DNA of 64,000 nt from Citrobacter amalonaticus (GTDB taxonomy: Bacteria; Pseudomonadota; Gammaproteobacteria; Enterobacterales; Enterobacteriaceae), in the NCBI RefSeq assembly GCF_001559075.2, contig NZ_CP014015.2, forward strand, positions 3,038,001 to 3,102,000, in the 5' to 3' direction. Made by a program: the position numbers and the translations under genes. The notes below the pieces were generated by a model, which was given only the letters and a program-made list of their open reading frames with translations, had not been told where the DNA came from and did no database searches. Positions 48,798 through 57,798 of this stretch are shown here, piece by piece. Every line of letters begins with the position of its first letter. Position 1 is the stretch's first letter.

Positions 48798-50615
48798 ATG
48801 TTGAACGCCTGGCACCTACCGGTTGCCCCATTTGTTAAGCAAAACAAAGACCAACTGACCATTACGCTCTGGCTGACGGGGGAGAACCTGCCGCAGCGCG
48901 TCACGCTACGTGCGGAAAATGACAACGAAGAAATTGCGCTGGCGATGCACAAATTACGCACGCAGCCGTTTCCGGGCGTGACCGCCTGGCGTGCGGCGAT
49001 TGATCTTCGCAGCGGGCAGCCGCGTCGGCGCTACAGCTTCAAGCTGCTCTGGATCGATCGCCAGTTGTGGTTTACACCGCAAGGATTCAGCCGTTTTCCG
49101 CCTGCTCGTCTGGAGCAATTTGCCGTGGATGCGCCGGACAGCGGGCCGCAGTGGGTGGCCGATCAGGTTTTCTACCAAATCTTTCCCGACCGTTTTGCCC
49201 GTAGCGCGTCACGCGACGCGCAGCAGGATCAGGTCTATTACCATCACGCCGCCGGGCAGGAGATTGTGCTACGTGACTGGGATGAACCGTTGACCGCGCA
49301 AGCTGGCGGCTCTACGTTTTATGGCGGCGACCTCGACGGCATCAGCGAAAAACTGCCGTACCTGAAAAAGCTGGGCGTCACCGCCCTGTACCTGAACCCG
49401 GTATTCACCGCCCCGAGCGTGCATAAATATGATACTGAGGATTACCGTCACGTTGATCCGCAGTTTGGCGGCGATCCGGCGCTGATGCGTCTGCGGTTGA
49501 AAACCCAACAACAGGGGATGCGGCTGGTGCTGGACGGCGTGTTTAACCACAGCGGCGACTCCCATACATGGTTCGATCGTCATCAGCGCGGCTCCGGCGG
49601 CGCGTGCCACCATCCGGATTCTCCCTGGCGTGACTGGTACAGCTTTTCGCCGGACGGCGTTGCGCTGGACTGGCTGGGATACTCCAGTCTGCCGAAGTTG
49701 GATTATCAGTCCGAAAATCTGGTCAACGAAATGTATCGCGGCGAAGACAGCATCGTTCGTCACTGGCTGAAAGCACCGTGGAACATGGATGGCTGGCGGC
49801 TCGACGTCGTGCATATGCTGGGTGAAGCGGGCGGTGCGCGTAATAACCTTCAGCATGTCGCCGGGATCACTCAGGCGGCGAAGGGAACGCAGCCTGACGC
49901 CTACGTCTTTGGCGAACACTTTGGTGATGCGCGACAGTGGCTGCAGGCGGATGCAGAAGATGCTGCGATGAACTATCGTGGCTTCACTTTTCCGCTGTGG
50001 GGTTTTCTTGCCAATACCGATATCTCTTACGATCCCCAGCAGATTGACGCGCAGACCTGTATGGCGTGGATGGAGAACTATCGCGCCGGGCTCTCTCATC
50101 AGCAGCAGTTGCGGATGTTCAACCAGCTCGACAGTCATGATACCGCCCGTTTCAAATCGCTCCTGGGCAATGATGTCGCCCGTCTGCCGCTGGCGGTCGT
50201 CTGGCTGTTTAGTTGGCCCGGCGTGCCCTGTATCTATTACGGCGATGAGGTGGGACTGGATGGCGATAACGATCCGTTCTGCCGCAAGACGTTTCCCTGG
50301 CAGGAGGAAAAACAGGATGCCACATTGCTTGCCTTGTACCAGCGGATGGCGAAGCTGAGGCATGGCATTCCGGCGCTACGCTACGGTGGGTGCCAGGTGG
50401 TCTATGCGGAAGACAACGTGGTGGTATTTTTGCGCGTCTACCAGCAGCAGCGCGTGCTGGTCGCCATTAACCGCGGCGAGGCGTGTGAAGTGGTGCTCCC
50501 GGCGTCACCGCTGCTCAACGTAAAAGAATGGTGCGGCAAAGAAGGGAAAGGGCAACTGTCTGACGATATTCTGACATTGCCGGCGATTTCCGCCACTCTC
50601 TGGGTGAATCACTGA
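48798..50615 (+). CDS. malZ: Maltodextrin glucosidase
   Basis: MalZ removes glucose from the reducing end of maltotriose to maltoheptaose in the cytoplasm. The 605-residue GH13 enzyme has an N-terminal carbohydrate-binding-like domain and the catalytic regions VLDGVFNHSG, WRLDVVHMLG (nucleophile Asp), VFGEHFGDA (acid/base Glu) and LDSHDTARF. The start MLNAWHLPVAPF matches E. coli; an upstream ATG lies in the promoter. Its 3' end overlaps the convergent LysR gene by seven bases. Confidence 0.97.
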   Translation: MLNAWHLPVAPFVKQNKDQLTITLWLTGENLPQRVTLRAENDNEEIALAMHKLRTQPFPGVTAWRAAIDLRSGQPRRRYSFKLLWIDRQLWFTPQGFSRFPPARLEQFAVDAPDSGPQWVADQVFYQIFPDRFARSASRDAQQDQVYYHHAAGQEIVLRDWDEPLTAQAGGSTFYGGDLDGISEKLPYLKKLGVTALYLNPVFTAPSVHKYDTEDYRHVDPQFGGDPALMRLRLKTQQQGMRLVLDGVFNHSGDSHTWFDRHQRGSGGACHHPDSPWRDWYSFSPDGVALDWLGYSSLPKLDYQSENLVNEMYRGEDSIVRHWLKAPWNMDGWRLDVVHMLGEAGGARNNLQHVAGITQAAKGTQPDAYVFGEHFGDARQWLQADAEDAAMNYRGFTFPLWGFLANTDISYDPQQIDAQTCMAWMENYRAGLSHQQQLRMFNQLDSHDTARFKSLLGNDVARLPLAVVWLFSWPGVPCIYYGDEVGLDGDNDPFCRKTFPWQEEKQDATLLALYQRMAKLRHGIPALRYGGCQVVYAEDNVVVFLRVYQQQRVLVAINRGEACEVVLPASPLLNVKEWCGKEGKGQLSDDILTLPAISATLWVNH

Positions 50616-51511
50616 TACAGCCGCGCGATATCGGGGCTGGCAAGCAGCGTTTCCCGCCACCAGCGGTGCGCCAGCCCGTTGTGACCCTCGCGCCATGCCA
50701 TATAGGCGACATCTTTTTCGCGAAACGAGATAACGCTTTTTTCGACCAGCTCGCCCGTGGCAAGCCACGGGCTGGCAATATGACGCGGGAGAAACCCACA
50801 GCCCATCCCGGCGCGCAGCAGCGCCACTTTACTGTGAAAATCATCGACATGGATCTGCGGCTGTTCTTCCATCAGGTTGGTTTGCAGCGGATGGCAAAAA
50901 CGCGCGCTGTCGCTGATGACAATGGCGCGGTGCAGGCAAAGTTGTTCATTCGTCAATCGGTCAGAGAGTGCGGCTAGCGGATGATTGGGCGCCACCACAA
51001 AGACATTATCCAGAGTGCCTAACATTTTGTAGGACCACGCGGCAGATGTCGGCGGTTCGTTAATCGCGCCAAGAATGATATCCGCGCCATTATGCGTTAG
51101 CTCTTCCCATGACCCCGCCAGCGTGTGGTATGAAAATTTAAGCAGCGTCTGTTTGTTCAGCGCGTGGAAGGCGTCGATGAGAGGTAACAGCACCTCAAAG
51201 GGGAAGGAGACATCCAGTGCAACTACCAGCTCTTTTTCCCAACCGGAGCTCAGTTGCAGCGCCTGCTTTTCCAGATCTTTTGCCGCGCTGAGCAGCAAAC
51301 GCCCCTTTTCCAGCATCATCAGTCCGGTATCGGTGAATTTGGCCCGATGCCCGGAGCGGTCAAGCAGTTCGATGTTCAGGTCTTTTTCCAGCTTCTGAAT
51401 CATATAGCTGAGCGCCGCGGGCGTCTTAAACAACGATTCGGCAGCGGCGGCAAAAGTACCGTATTTGTCGATAGCGTCCAGGATAAGCAGAACGTCCAGA
51501 TTAATGCGCAT
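50609..51511 (-). CDS. LysR-family transcriptional regulator
   Basis: This 300-residue protein has an N-terminal winged helix (MRINLDVLLILDAIDKYGTFAAAAESLFKTPAALSYMIQKLEKDL) and a C-terminal effector-binding domain from about residue 92. The start is put at MRINLD; the open frame upstream of it lies in promoter DNA. It is divergent from the hydrolase-ABM-amidohydrolase cluster and by LysR habit probably controls it. The effector is unknown. It overlaps malZ tail to tail by seven bases. Confidence 0.9.
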   Translation of the reverse strand: MRINLDVLLILDAIDKYGTFAAAAESLFKTPAALSYMIQKLEKDLNIELLDRSGHRAKFTDTGLMMLEKGRLLLSAAKDLEKQALQLSSGWEKELVVALDVSFPFEVLLPLIDAFHALNKQTLLKFSYHTLAGSWEELTHNGADIILGAINEPPTSAAWSYKMLGTLDNVFVVAPNHPLAALSDRLTNEQLCLHRAIVISDSARFCHPLQTNLMEEQPQIHVDDFHSKVALLRAGMGCGFLPRHIASPWLATGELVEKSVISFREKDVAYMAWREGHNGLAHRWWRETLLASPDIARLYQ

Positions 51512-51674
51512 AGGCTGAATATATCCCTGAAAATAAACCCCTCTGTTGTACCGAATGACGAGAAACAAAACCAGTGAATAAATTAGATGGAAGATGTGCA
51601 TTTTTTTGAAGATAAAAGAAATATTGCCGTGACAGGGCTTATTTCACACAACGGTAAGTTTTCTTTAATAAGTC

Positions 51675-51690
51675 GTTAGAAATTTCCAAC
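51675..51690. promoter_or_regulatory. Possible LysR operator next to the hydrolase-cluster promoter
   Basis: GTTAGAAATTTCCAAC is a near-perfect palindrome (14 of 16) that fits the T-N11-A pattern. It sits directly before a TATACT -10-like box (51691-51696). A half-site ATTTCTAAC recurs at 51750-51758. The -35 hexamer is poor, as for activated promoters. Confidence 0.5.
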
Positions 51691-51780
51691 TATACTAAAC
51701 AGGCTTTCTGATTCAGGATTTGATGGCTGACGGCGGATACCAGACGTCAATTTCTAACTCATTGATTAAGGAAGTATATT

Positions 51781-52422
51781 ATGTCTATTCGGGAACTGAT
51801 TAATCCATCTAACTCGACGCTCATTTTTATTGACCATCAGCCGCAAATGGCATTTGGGGTAGCGAATATTGATCGCCAGACGCTGAAAAATAATACTGTC
51901 GCGCTGGCGAAAGCCGGCAAAATATTTAATGTGCCGGTCATTTATACTTCAGTCGAAACAAAAAGTTTTAGTGGTTACATCTGGCCTGAGTTACTGGCGG
52001 TGCATCCGGATGTGAAACCTATCGAACGTACCTCCATGAACTCCTGGGAAGACGCGGCGTTTGTGAAAGCCGTGGCGGCGACCGGGCGTAAAAAACTGAT
52101 TATCTCTGCCTTATGGACTGAAGTGTGCCTGACCTTCCCGGCACTGATGGCGCTGGAAGCCGGTTACGAAGTGTATGTGGTAACGGATACCTCCGGCGGC
52201 ACCTCTGTTGATGCGCATGAGCGCGCGATCGATCGCATGGTGCAGGCCGGCGCCGTACCGGTGACCTGGCAACAGGTTATGCTGGAGTACCAGCGTGACT
52301 GGTCACGCAAAGAGACCTATGACGCGGTGATGGATCTGGTTCGTGAACACAGTGGCGCTTACGGCATGGGCGTGGATTATGCCTACACCCTGGTGCACGG
52401 CGCGCCGGAACGTAAAGCCTGA
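51781..52422 (+). CDS. YcaC-like isochorismatase-family hydrolase
   Basis: This 213-residue protein has the family catalytic residues in TLIFIDHQPQMAFGV (Asp) and ISALWTEVCLTFPALMALEAG (Cys in TEVC). The length and the EVCLTFPALMALEAGYEVYVVTDTSGG stretch match YcaC, an octameric enzyme of unknown substrate. AAGGAAG precedes the ATG. It is the first gene of the cluster divergent from the LysR gene and has no convincing terminator, so it may be co-transcribed with the next genes despite three hairpins in between. Confidence 0.87.
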   Translation: MSIRELINPSNSTLIFIDHQPQMAFGVANIDRQTLKNNTVALAKAGKIFNVPVIYTSVETKSFSGYIWPELLAVHPDVKPIERTSMNSWEDAAFVKAVAATGRKKLIISALWTEVCLTFPALMALEAGYEVYVVTDTSGGTSVDAHERAIDRMVQAGAVPVTWQQVMLEYQRDWSRKETYDAVMDLVREHSGAYGMGVDYAYTLVHGAPERKA

Positions 52423-52441
52423 TTCTGAATTAAAAACCAGG

Positions 52442-52537
52442 AAAATCAATGCATTGATTTTCGGCTGATGATCACAAGGAAGGAAAAACCACGTCTTTTC
52501 CTTCCTTGTCAGCAGTCTGATGGCGGGGCAACCCGCC
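52442..52537. repeat. Three consecutive perfect or near-perfect stem-loops
   Basis: A perfect 20-bp palindrome lies at 52442-52461. A hairpin with a perfect 14-bp stem follows (52474-52487 with 52496-52509, eight-base loop), and then TGGCGGG/CCCGCCA at 52520-52537. None has a proper U-tract. They lie between the hydrolase and ABM genes and may process or stabilise the message. Confidence 0.75.
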
Positions 52538-52562
52538 ATTACCCTTCAGCAAGGAACTTTTC

Positions 52563-53108
52563 ATGGCGCAGAATACACATGTGACGTTGGTAATTACGCA
52601 TACGCTGCAGCCCGACCAGGCGGCGCGTTATGAGCTATGGTTGGGGAAAATCATGCCAGTCGCGGCAGCGTTTCCCGGGCATCTTGGGGCGAATGTGATT
52701 CGTCCGACGGATGGGCAAAATCTGTGGAACATCATTATTCGCTTCGACACGCTCGAGCATCTCTATAACTGGACGCAGTCAGACACGCGGCGGATCCTGG
52801 TCGAAGAGATCGCTCCACTGTTGGCGGAAGGCGATAAAACCGAGATCCACACCGAAGCGGCATTCTGGTTTACGCCCCCCGCGCCACACGTCCGTCAACC
52901 GCTGCGCTGGAAGCAGTTTCTGATCACCCTGTTGGTTATCTTCCCCAGCACCAATCTGGTGCCGTGGCTGACCGGCATGCTATTGCCGTCGCTGAAGGGA
53001 ACGCTGTTACTGCATCTAATCAACGATGCCTGTGTGGTTGCGCTGGTGGTCTGGTTGTGGATGCCCATCGTAACCCGTTTGTTTGCCGGTTGGTTGAAAA
53101 AAGCCTGA
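52563..53108 (+). CDS. ABM-domain (antibiotic biosynthesis monooxygenase-like) membrane-anchored protein
   Basis: This 181-residue protein has an N-terminal ABM ferredoxin-like domain (about 7-100: VTLVITHTLQPDQAARYELWLGKIMPVAAAFPGHLGANVIRP). A C-terminal anchor of two hydrophobic helices follows (FLITLLVIFPSTNLVPWLTGMLL and LINDACVVALVVWLWMPIV). ABM proteins oxidise or degrade small aromatic or haem-like compounds, but many are only structural. It is followed after 21 bases by the amidohydrolase gene, so both are probably one transcript. Confidence 0.83.
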   Translation: MAQNTHVTLVITHTLQPDQAARYELWLGKIMPVAAAFPGHLGANVIRPTDGQNLWNIIIRFDTLEHLYNWTQSDTRRILVEEIAPLLAEGDKTEIHTEAAFWFTPPAPHVRQPLRWKQFLITLLVIFPSTNLVPWLTGMLLPSLKGTLLLHLINDACVVALVVWLWMPIVTRLFAGWLKKA

Positions 53109-53129
53109 TCGGCTCGTCAGGAGAGTGTT

Positions 53130-54998
53130 ATGTCTCAAACTGCCTCATTGATTCTGACCCACGGAAAAATACATACCCTCGATAGCCACCGCCCGCAGGC
53201 TGATGCCGTGGCGATCAAGGACGGAAAAATTCTCGCCACGGGAACGCACGATCAGGTGATGCGTTTTGCCGCTGATGGTACACAGGTGATTGATCTGAAA
53301 GGTCACACTGTGATTCCGGGGCTTAATGATTCCCACCTGCATTTGATCCGCGGTGGGCTGAATTACAATCTGGAGCTGCGCTGGGAAGGGGTACCCTCGC
53401 TGGCCGATGCACTGCGTATGCTGAAAGAACAGGCCGACCGAACCCCGTCACCGCAATGGGTTCGCGTGGTGGGCGGCTGGAGTGAATTTCAGTTTGCCGA
53501 ACGCCGGATGCCAACGCTGGAAGAGCTTAACGACGCCGCGCCGGATACTCCCGTTTTCGTGCTGCATCTGTACGATCGTGCGCTGTTAAACCGCGCGGCG
53601 CTGAAAGCCGTGGGATACACCAAAGCGACACCCGATCCGGCAGGCGGCGAGATCGTCCGCGATGGCAACGGTAACCCCACCGGGATGCTGATCGCCAAAC
53701 CTAACGCCATGATCCTTTACTCGACGCTGGCGAAAGGGCCAAAACTGCCGCTGGAGATGCAGGTGAACTCCACCCGCCAGTTTATGCGTGAACTGAATCG
53801 TCTCGGACTGACCAGCGCCATCGACGCTGGCGGCGGTTTTCAGAACTACCCGGAAGATTACGAGATCATCGAGCAACTGCATGCCAACAATCAGATGACG
53901 GTGCGCATTGCCTATAACCTGTTTACTCAGCGGCCGAAGCAGGAGCTGGAAGACTTTGAGCGCTGGACCGATATGCTCAAGCCGGGCCAGGGGACCGATT
54001 TCTACCGTGCGAACGGGGCCGGGGAGATGCTGGTCTTCTCCGCAGCGGACTTTGAAGACTTCCTGCAACCGCGCCCGGATTTGCCGCAAGGGATGGAGGA
54101 TGAACTGGAGCGCGTGGTGCGCCATCTGGTGGAGCACCGCTGGCCGTTCCGTCTGCATGCCACTTACGATGAATCCATCAGCCGGATGCTGGATGTGTTT
54201 GAGAAAGTGAACCGTGATATTCCATTCAACGGTCTGCACTGGTTTTTCGACCACGCCGAGACTATCAGCGAGCGCAATATTGATCGCGTGAAAGCGCTGG
54301 GCGGCGGCATTGCGGTACAGCATCGTATGGCCTTCCAGGGCGAATACTTTATCGACCGCTACGGGAAAGAGGCGGTGAAACAGACGCCGCCAGTGGCAAA
54401 AATGCTGGCCGCCGAGGTGCCGGTGGGGCTCGGAACCGATGCCACTCGCGTTGCCAGCTATAACCCGTGGACGGCGCTGTACTGGCTGGTGTCCGGGCGC
54501 ACGGTCGGTGGGACGGCGATGTATGACGACAACAACCGTCTGCCGCGCGACGTGGCGCTGGAACTGTGGACAGCGGGGAGCGCGTGGTTTTCCAGCGAGC
54601 AGGGCAAAAAAGGGCGCATTGCTAAAGATCAACTGGCCGACCTGGTGGTGCTGTCAAAAGACTACTTCAGCGTCACGGAAGAGGAGATCAAAGGTATTGA
54701 GTCGGTGATGACGATTGTCGATGGCAAAGTGGTGTATGCCGCCGGACAGTTTACTCCGCTGGCGCCGCCTGCGATCCCGGTCGTCCCGGACTGGTCTCCG
54801 GTGGTGAAAGTGCCGGGACACTATCGCTCGGCGCCGCCAGCCGCCGCGAAAGTGGGTGCCGTGGTGCAGATGCACCAGTGCTGCGGGAGCTGCGGCGTGC
54901 ACGGTCATCAGCATGATATTGCCCGTCAGTCGGGGATCCCGGTGTCTGACGATCGGGCCTTCTGGGGCGCGCTTGGCTGCTCGTGCTTTGCGTTTTAA
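53130..54998 (+). CDS. YtcJ-type amidohydrolase with Cys/His-rich tail
   Basis: This 622-residue amidohydrolase-3 family enzyme shows the N-terminal beta-sandwich (LILTHGKIHTLDSHRPQADAVAIKDGKIL), the metal-binding HxH in IPGLNDSHLHL, later His in LHATYDES and HWFFDHAET, and the catalytic Asp region VGLGTDATRV. Relatives include N-substituted formamide deformylase; this substrate is unknown. The last 42 residues add a tail with Cys584, 585, 588, 617 and 619 and His582, 591, 593 and 595 (QCCGSCGVHGHQHD, CSC), which could bind metal. AGGAGAG precedes the ATG. Confidence 0.88.
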   Translation: MSQTASLILTHGKIHTLDSHRPQADAVAIKDGKILATGTHDQVMRFAADGTQVIDLKGHTVIPGLNDSHLHLIRGGLNYNLELRWEGVPSLADALRMLKEQADRTPSPQWVRVVGGWSEFQFAERRMPTLEELNDAAPDTPVFVLHLYDRALLNRAALKAVGYTKATPDPAGGEIVRDGNGNPTGMLIAKPNAMILYSTLAKGPKLPLEMQVNSTRQFMRELNRLGLTSAIDAGGGFQNYPEDYEIIEQLHANNQMTVRIAYNLFTQRPKQELEDFERWTDMLKPGQGTDFYRANGAGEMLVFSAADFEDFLQPRPDLPQGMEDELERVVRHLVEHRWPFRLHATYDESISRMLDVFEKVNRDIPFNGLHWFFDHAETISERNIDRVKALGGGIAVQHRMAFQGEYFIDRYGKEAVKQTPPVAKMLAAEVPVGLGTDATRVASYNPWTALYWLVSGRTVGGTAMYDDNNRLPRDVALELWTAGSAWFSSEQGKKGRIAKDQLADLVVLSKDYFSVTEEEIKGIESVMTIVDGKVVYAAGQFTPLAPPAIPVVPDWSPVVKVPGHYRSAPPAAAKVGAVVQMHQCCGSCGVHGHQHDIARQSGIPVSDDRAFWGALGCSCFAF

Positions 54999-55134
54999 TC
55001 CCGCCTGACAGCCTCTGCCTGTGCGCAGAGGCTGACTGTATTTTCTGAAAAGTGGTTCACTCTGCTAACAGATATGGCACAAATGCAACAATTTGTGTCA
55101 TTCTGGACTGTCCTAATACAGTGAAGGTGGATAC

Positions 55135-57798
55135 ATGGACGACCTTTTAATCCTTGGCTGCGTCTTTTTGTTCTTCGCGCTGGTGGTGGTGCCCATCCTG
55201 TCGATTATTGCCTTTAATCGCAGTTCGGCGACGCGCGATGAGCTTGCCAGGTTACGCCGACGGGTAGAAGAGCTGGAGCAACGCGGCGTTGTTGCCCCTG
55301 CGACAACACCGACGGCAGCGGCACCGGTTCAGCCTGCGGAGACGGTCATGGAGAGCGACCCGGCCCCGATCCCGGTGGCGGCGCCAGAACCTGAACCCAA
55401 ACAGACTCCCGTCAATCCCTGGCGCTCGCATACGCCGCAGAACGCGGCAAGCGCCGAGAAAACCGTCGAAAGAGAAGTCCCTGTTGCTGCAGCGCAACCC
55501 TCCGCCTTTGGCGGCGTGATGTCATCGCTGGTGCGCTGGTTTATGCAGGGTAATCCGCTGGCTAAACTGGGGATCCTGCTTCTCTTCCTCGGTCTCTCTT
55601 TCCTGTTGCGCTATACGGTCGAGCACTCCCTGTTCCCGCTTGAGCTGCGTCTAGTTGCGGCGGCGCTGTTTGCGATTGTCCTGCTGGCGATAGGCTGGCG
55701 TCTGCGGCATAAACAGCCAATCTATGCCCTCATTTTGCAGGGCGGGGCGACAGGTGCGCTCTATCTCACCGTCTTTGGCGCGTTTCGTCTCTGGCAAATG
55801 CTGCCGATGACGCTGGCCTTTGTGCTGCTGGTGGTTATCTGCGCGGCGAGCGTTGGACTGGCGATTCTGCAAAAAGCGCTCAGTCTGGCGATGCTGGCGA
55901 GCCTCGGTGGTTATCTTGCCCCGCTGCTGCTTTCGACGGGAAGCGGTAACTATGTCGCGCTGTTCTCTTTCTATTTGCTGCTTTCGGTCGGCATTCTGGC
56001 GATCAGCGTCTGGCAACACTGGCGCGAGCTTAATCTGCTCGGGCTGCTCTTTACCTTTGGCGTTGGCGGTCTCTGGGGGCTGGATGACTATCAGCCAGCG
56101 TATTACCTGAACTGCCAGTTGTTCCTGATTGCCAACATTCTGCTTTTTGGCGTGCTGAGCGTGGCGCTGTCGCTGCGAGCGCAGGCGAAGGGCAAGCAGA
56201 TTATCGATGGCGTTTTGTTGTTTGCGCCGCCGCTCATTGGTTTTGGTATGCAGTACGCCATTATCCGCCACTGGGAATATGGTCCGGCGCTCAGCGCGCT
56301 GGGCTACGGCGGTTTCTATCTGGTACTGGCATGGCTGGTATTACGCCGCTACCCGTCGCTGGGCCGACCGCTGGTGCTGGCTGCGCTGGCGCTGGGCGGC
56401 GCGTTTACCACCCTTGCGATCCCGCTGGCGCTGTCGGCGCAGTGGACGGCCATGGCCTGGGCGCTGGAAGGGTTGGGGATCCTGTGGCTGGGAGTGCAAC
56501 AGCAGCAGCGACGCATGAGCTACAGCGGCACCGCGCTGCTGGTGCTGGCGCTCGGCAGCGCGCTGTGGGCGCAGGCGAACAGCACTACCGCGCTTTCGCT
56601 GATGCTGATCTTTGCCATCCTTAGCGTCTGCTGGCTGGCAGGGGCGTGGCTGTGGCGTAAGATTCATCTGCGCGGCAGCATGGGACTGCTGGCGGGCGGG
56701 GTGATTTTCTGGATTGTGGCGCTCACTGGCGCCGCGCAGTGGCTGTTGACCACCGATTCGCAGGTGATGGCAGGCGTGCTGGCGCTGATGGCGATGTCGG
56801 TCTGGAGCTGGCGATTTGCCGCCGCACGTCTGACGTGGCAGGCGCTGGATGCCTGCAAATGGTTGCTGTGGCCGATGATGCTGGTGGTGCTGTTGTATCA
56901 GATATCTCAACAGCAGATTTTTGCCGCAGGCTGGCAGAATCTGGCCTGGTGTCTGGCATTACCGGCGGCGGCGTTGCTCTGGCGTGATGCTGAGGCGTTG
57001 CCGCCGCGTCTTTCCCGACTGGCGCATCTCTCGCTTTTCTGGATGATTCTGTTGGCGCTGGCGGCGGAACTGTTCTGGTTTGCCCGCGATCTACCGTGGG
57101 GAATGGCGGCCTGGGGCAGCGGTGTGGCGATGGCGGCAGGCGGTGCGTTGATTTTCCTCGTCTCAATGGCCGTTCGTCGTCAGTTGTGGCCGTTCCGGGT
57201 CTGGCCCGCGCTGTATGCCTGTCAGGGGCTGATTCCTGTCGCGGCGGCGTTAGTGGGGCTGTTAGTGCTGACCAATTTGCAGGACGGCGTGGTCTATCGT
57301 CAGACCTGGCTACCGCTGATCAACCCGCTGGAAGAAGGGGCGGCTTTTGCGCTGCTGGGATTGATCGTGTTTTATCGCGCTTCCCTGCGCTTTTTTCCGG
57401 TGCAGGTGTCCGTATGTCGTCCGTGGCCTGTGGTTGCGCTGGTCGCACTCGGCTTCTGGTGGCTGAACGGTATGCTGCTGCGCGCATTGGCCTGGTATGG
57501 CGATGTGGCGTGGAACGTAGAAGCGCTGTGGCATTCACGGCTGATTCAGACCTGTTTTGCGCTGTTCTGGATGCTGGTGGCACTGGTAGTGATGCTGCGC
57601 GCGACCCGCTATCGTTCACGCCGGGAATGGCTGTGCGGGGCGGTATTGTTAGGAATTGTGATTGTGAAACTAATGCTGGTGGACAGCGCGCGTGGCGGCG
57701 GCCTGGCGCGTGCGGTCGCGTTTATCGGTGTGGCTATACTGGTGCTCATTGTCGGGTATTTTTCACCGTTACCGCCCAAAGCTGGAGAAGAAAAATGA
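55135..57798 (+). CDS. DUF2339 polytopic membrane protein
   Basis: This 887-residue protein starts with a membrane helix, then a short coiled coil (RDELARLRRRVEELEQRG), a Pro/Ala-rich linker (about 55-125) and more than twenty hydrophobic helices filling residues 140-885. The family (PF10101) is found in many Gram-negative bacteria; its role is unknown. AAGGTGG precedes the ATG. The stop overlaps the start of the DUF3999 gene (ATGA), and the two are widely paired, so they probably form one envelope complex. Confidence 0.9.
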   Translation: MDDLLILGCVFLFFALVVVPILSIIAFNRSSATRDELARLRRRVEELEQRGVVAPATTPTAAAPVQPAETVMESDPAPIPVAAPEPEPKQTPVNPWRSHTPQNAASAEKTVEREVPVAAAQPSAFGGVMSSLVRWFMQGNPLAKLGILLLFLGLSFLLRYTVEHSLFPLELRLVAAALFAIVLLAIGWRLRHKQPIYALILQGGATGALYLTVFGAFRLWQMLPMTLAFVLLVVICAASVGLAILQKALSLAMLASLGGYLAPLLLSTGSGNYVALFSFYLLLSVGILAISVWQHWRELNLLGLLFTFGVGGLWGLDDYQPAYYLNCQLFLIANILLFGVLSVALSLRAQAKGKQIIDGVLLFAPPLIGFGMQYAIIRHWEYGPALSALGYGGFYLVLAWLVLRRYPSLGRPLVLAALALGGAFTTLAIPLALSAQWTAMAWALEGLGILWLGVQQQQRRMSYSGTALLVLALGSALWAQANSTTALSLMLIFAILSVCWLAGAWLWRKIHLRGSMGLLAGGVIFWIVALTGAAQWLLTTDSQVMAGVLALMAMSVWSWRFAAARLTWQALDACKWLLWPMMLVVLLYQISQQQIFAAGWQNLAWCLALPAAALLWRDAEALPPRLSRLAHLSLFWMILLALAAELFWFARDLPWGMAAWGSGVAMAAGGALIFLVSMAVRRQLWPFRVWPALYACQGLIPVAAALVGLLVLTNLQDGVVYRQTWLPLINPLEEGAAFALLGLIVFYRASLRFFPVQVSVCRPWPVVALVALGFWWLNGMLLRALAWYGDVAWNVEALWHSRLIQTCFALFWMLVALVVMLRATRYRSRREWLCGAVLLGIVIVKLMLVDSARGGGLARAVAFIGVAILVLIVGYFSPLPPKAGEEK

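Noticed and set aside
49269..50363. A 364-codon minus-strand frame opposite malZ
   Set aside because: It is a shadow of the well-conserved malZ gene with no recognised domain.
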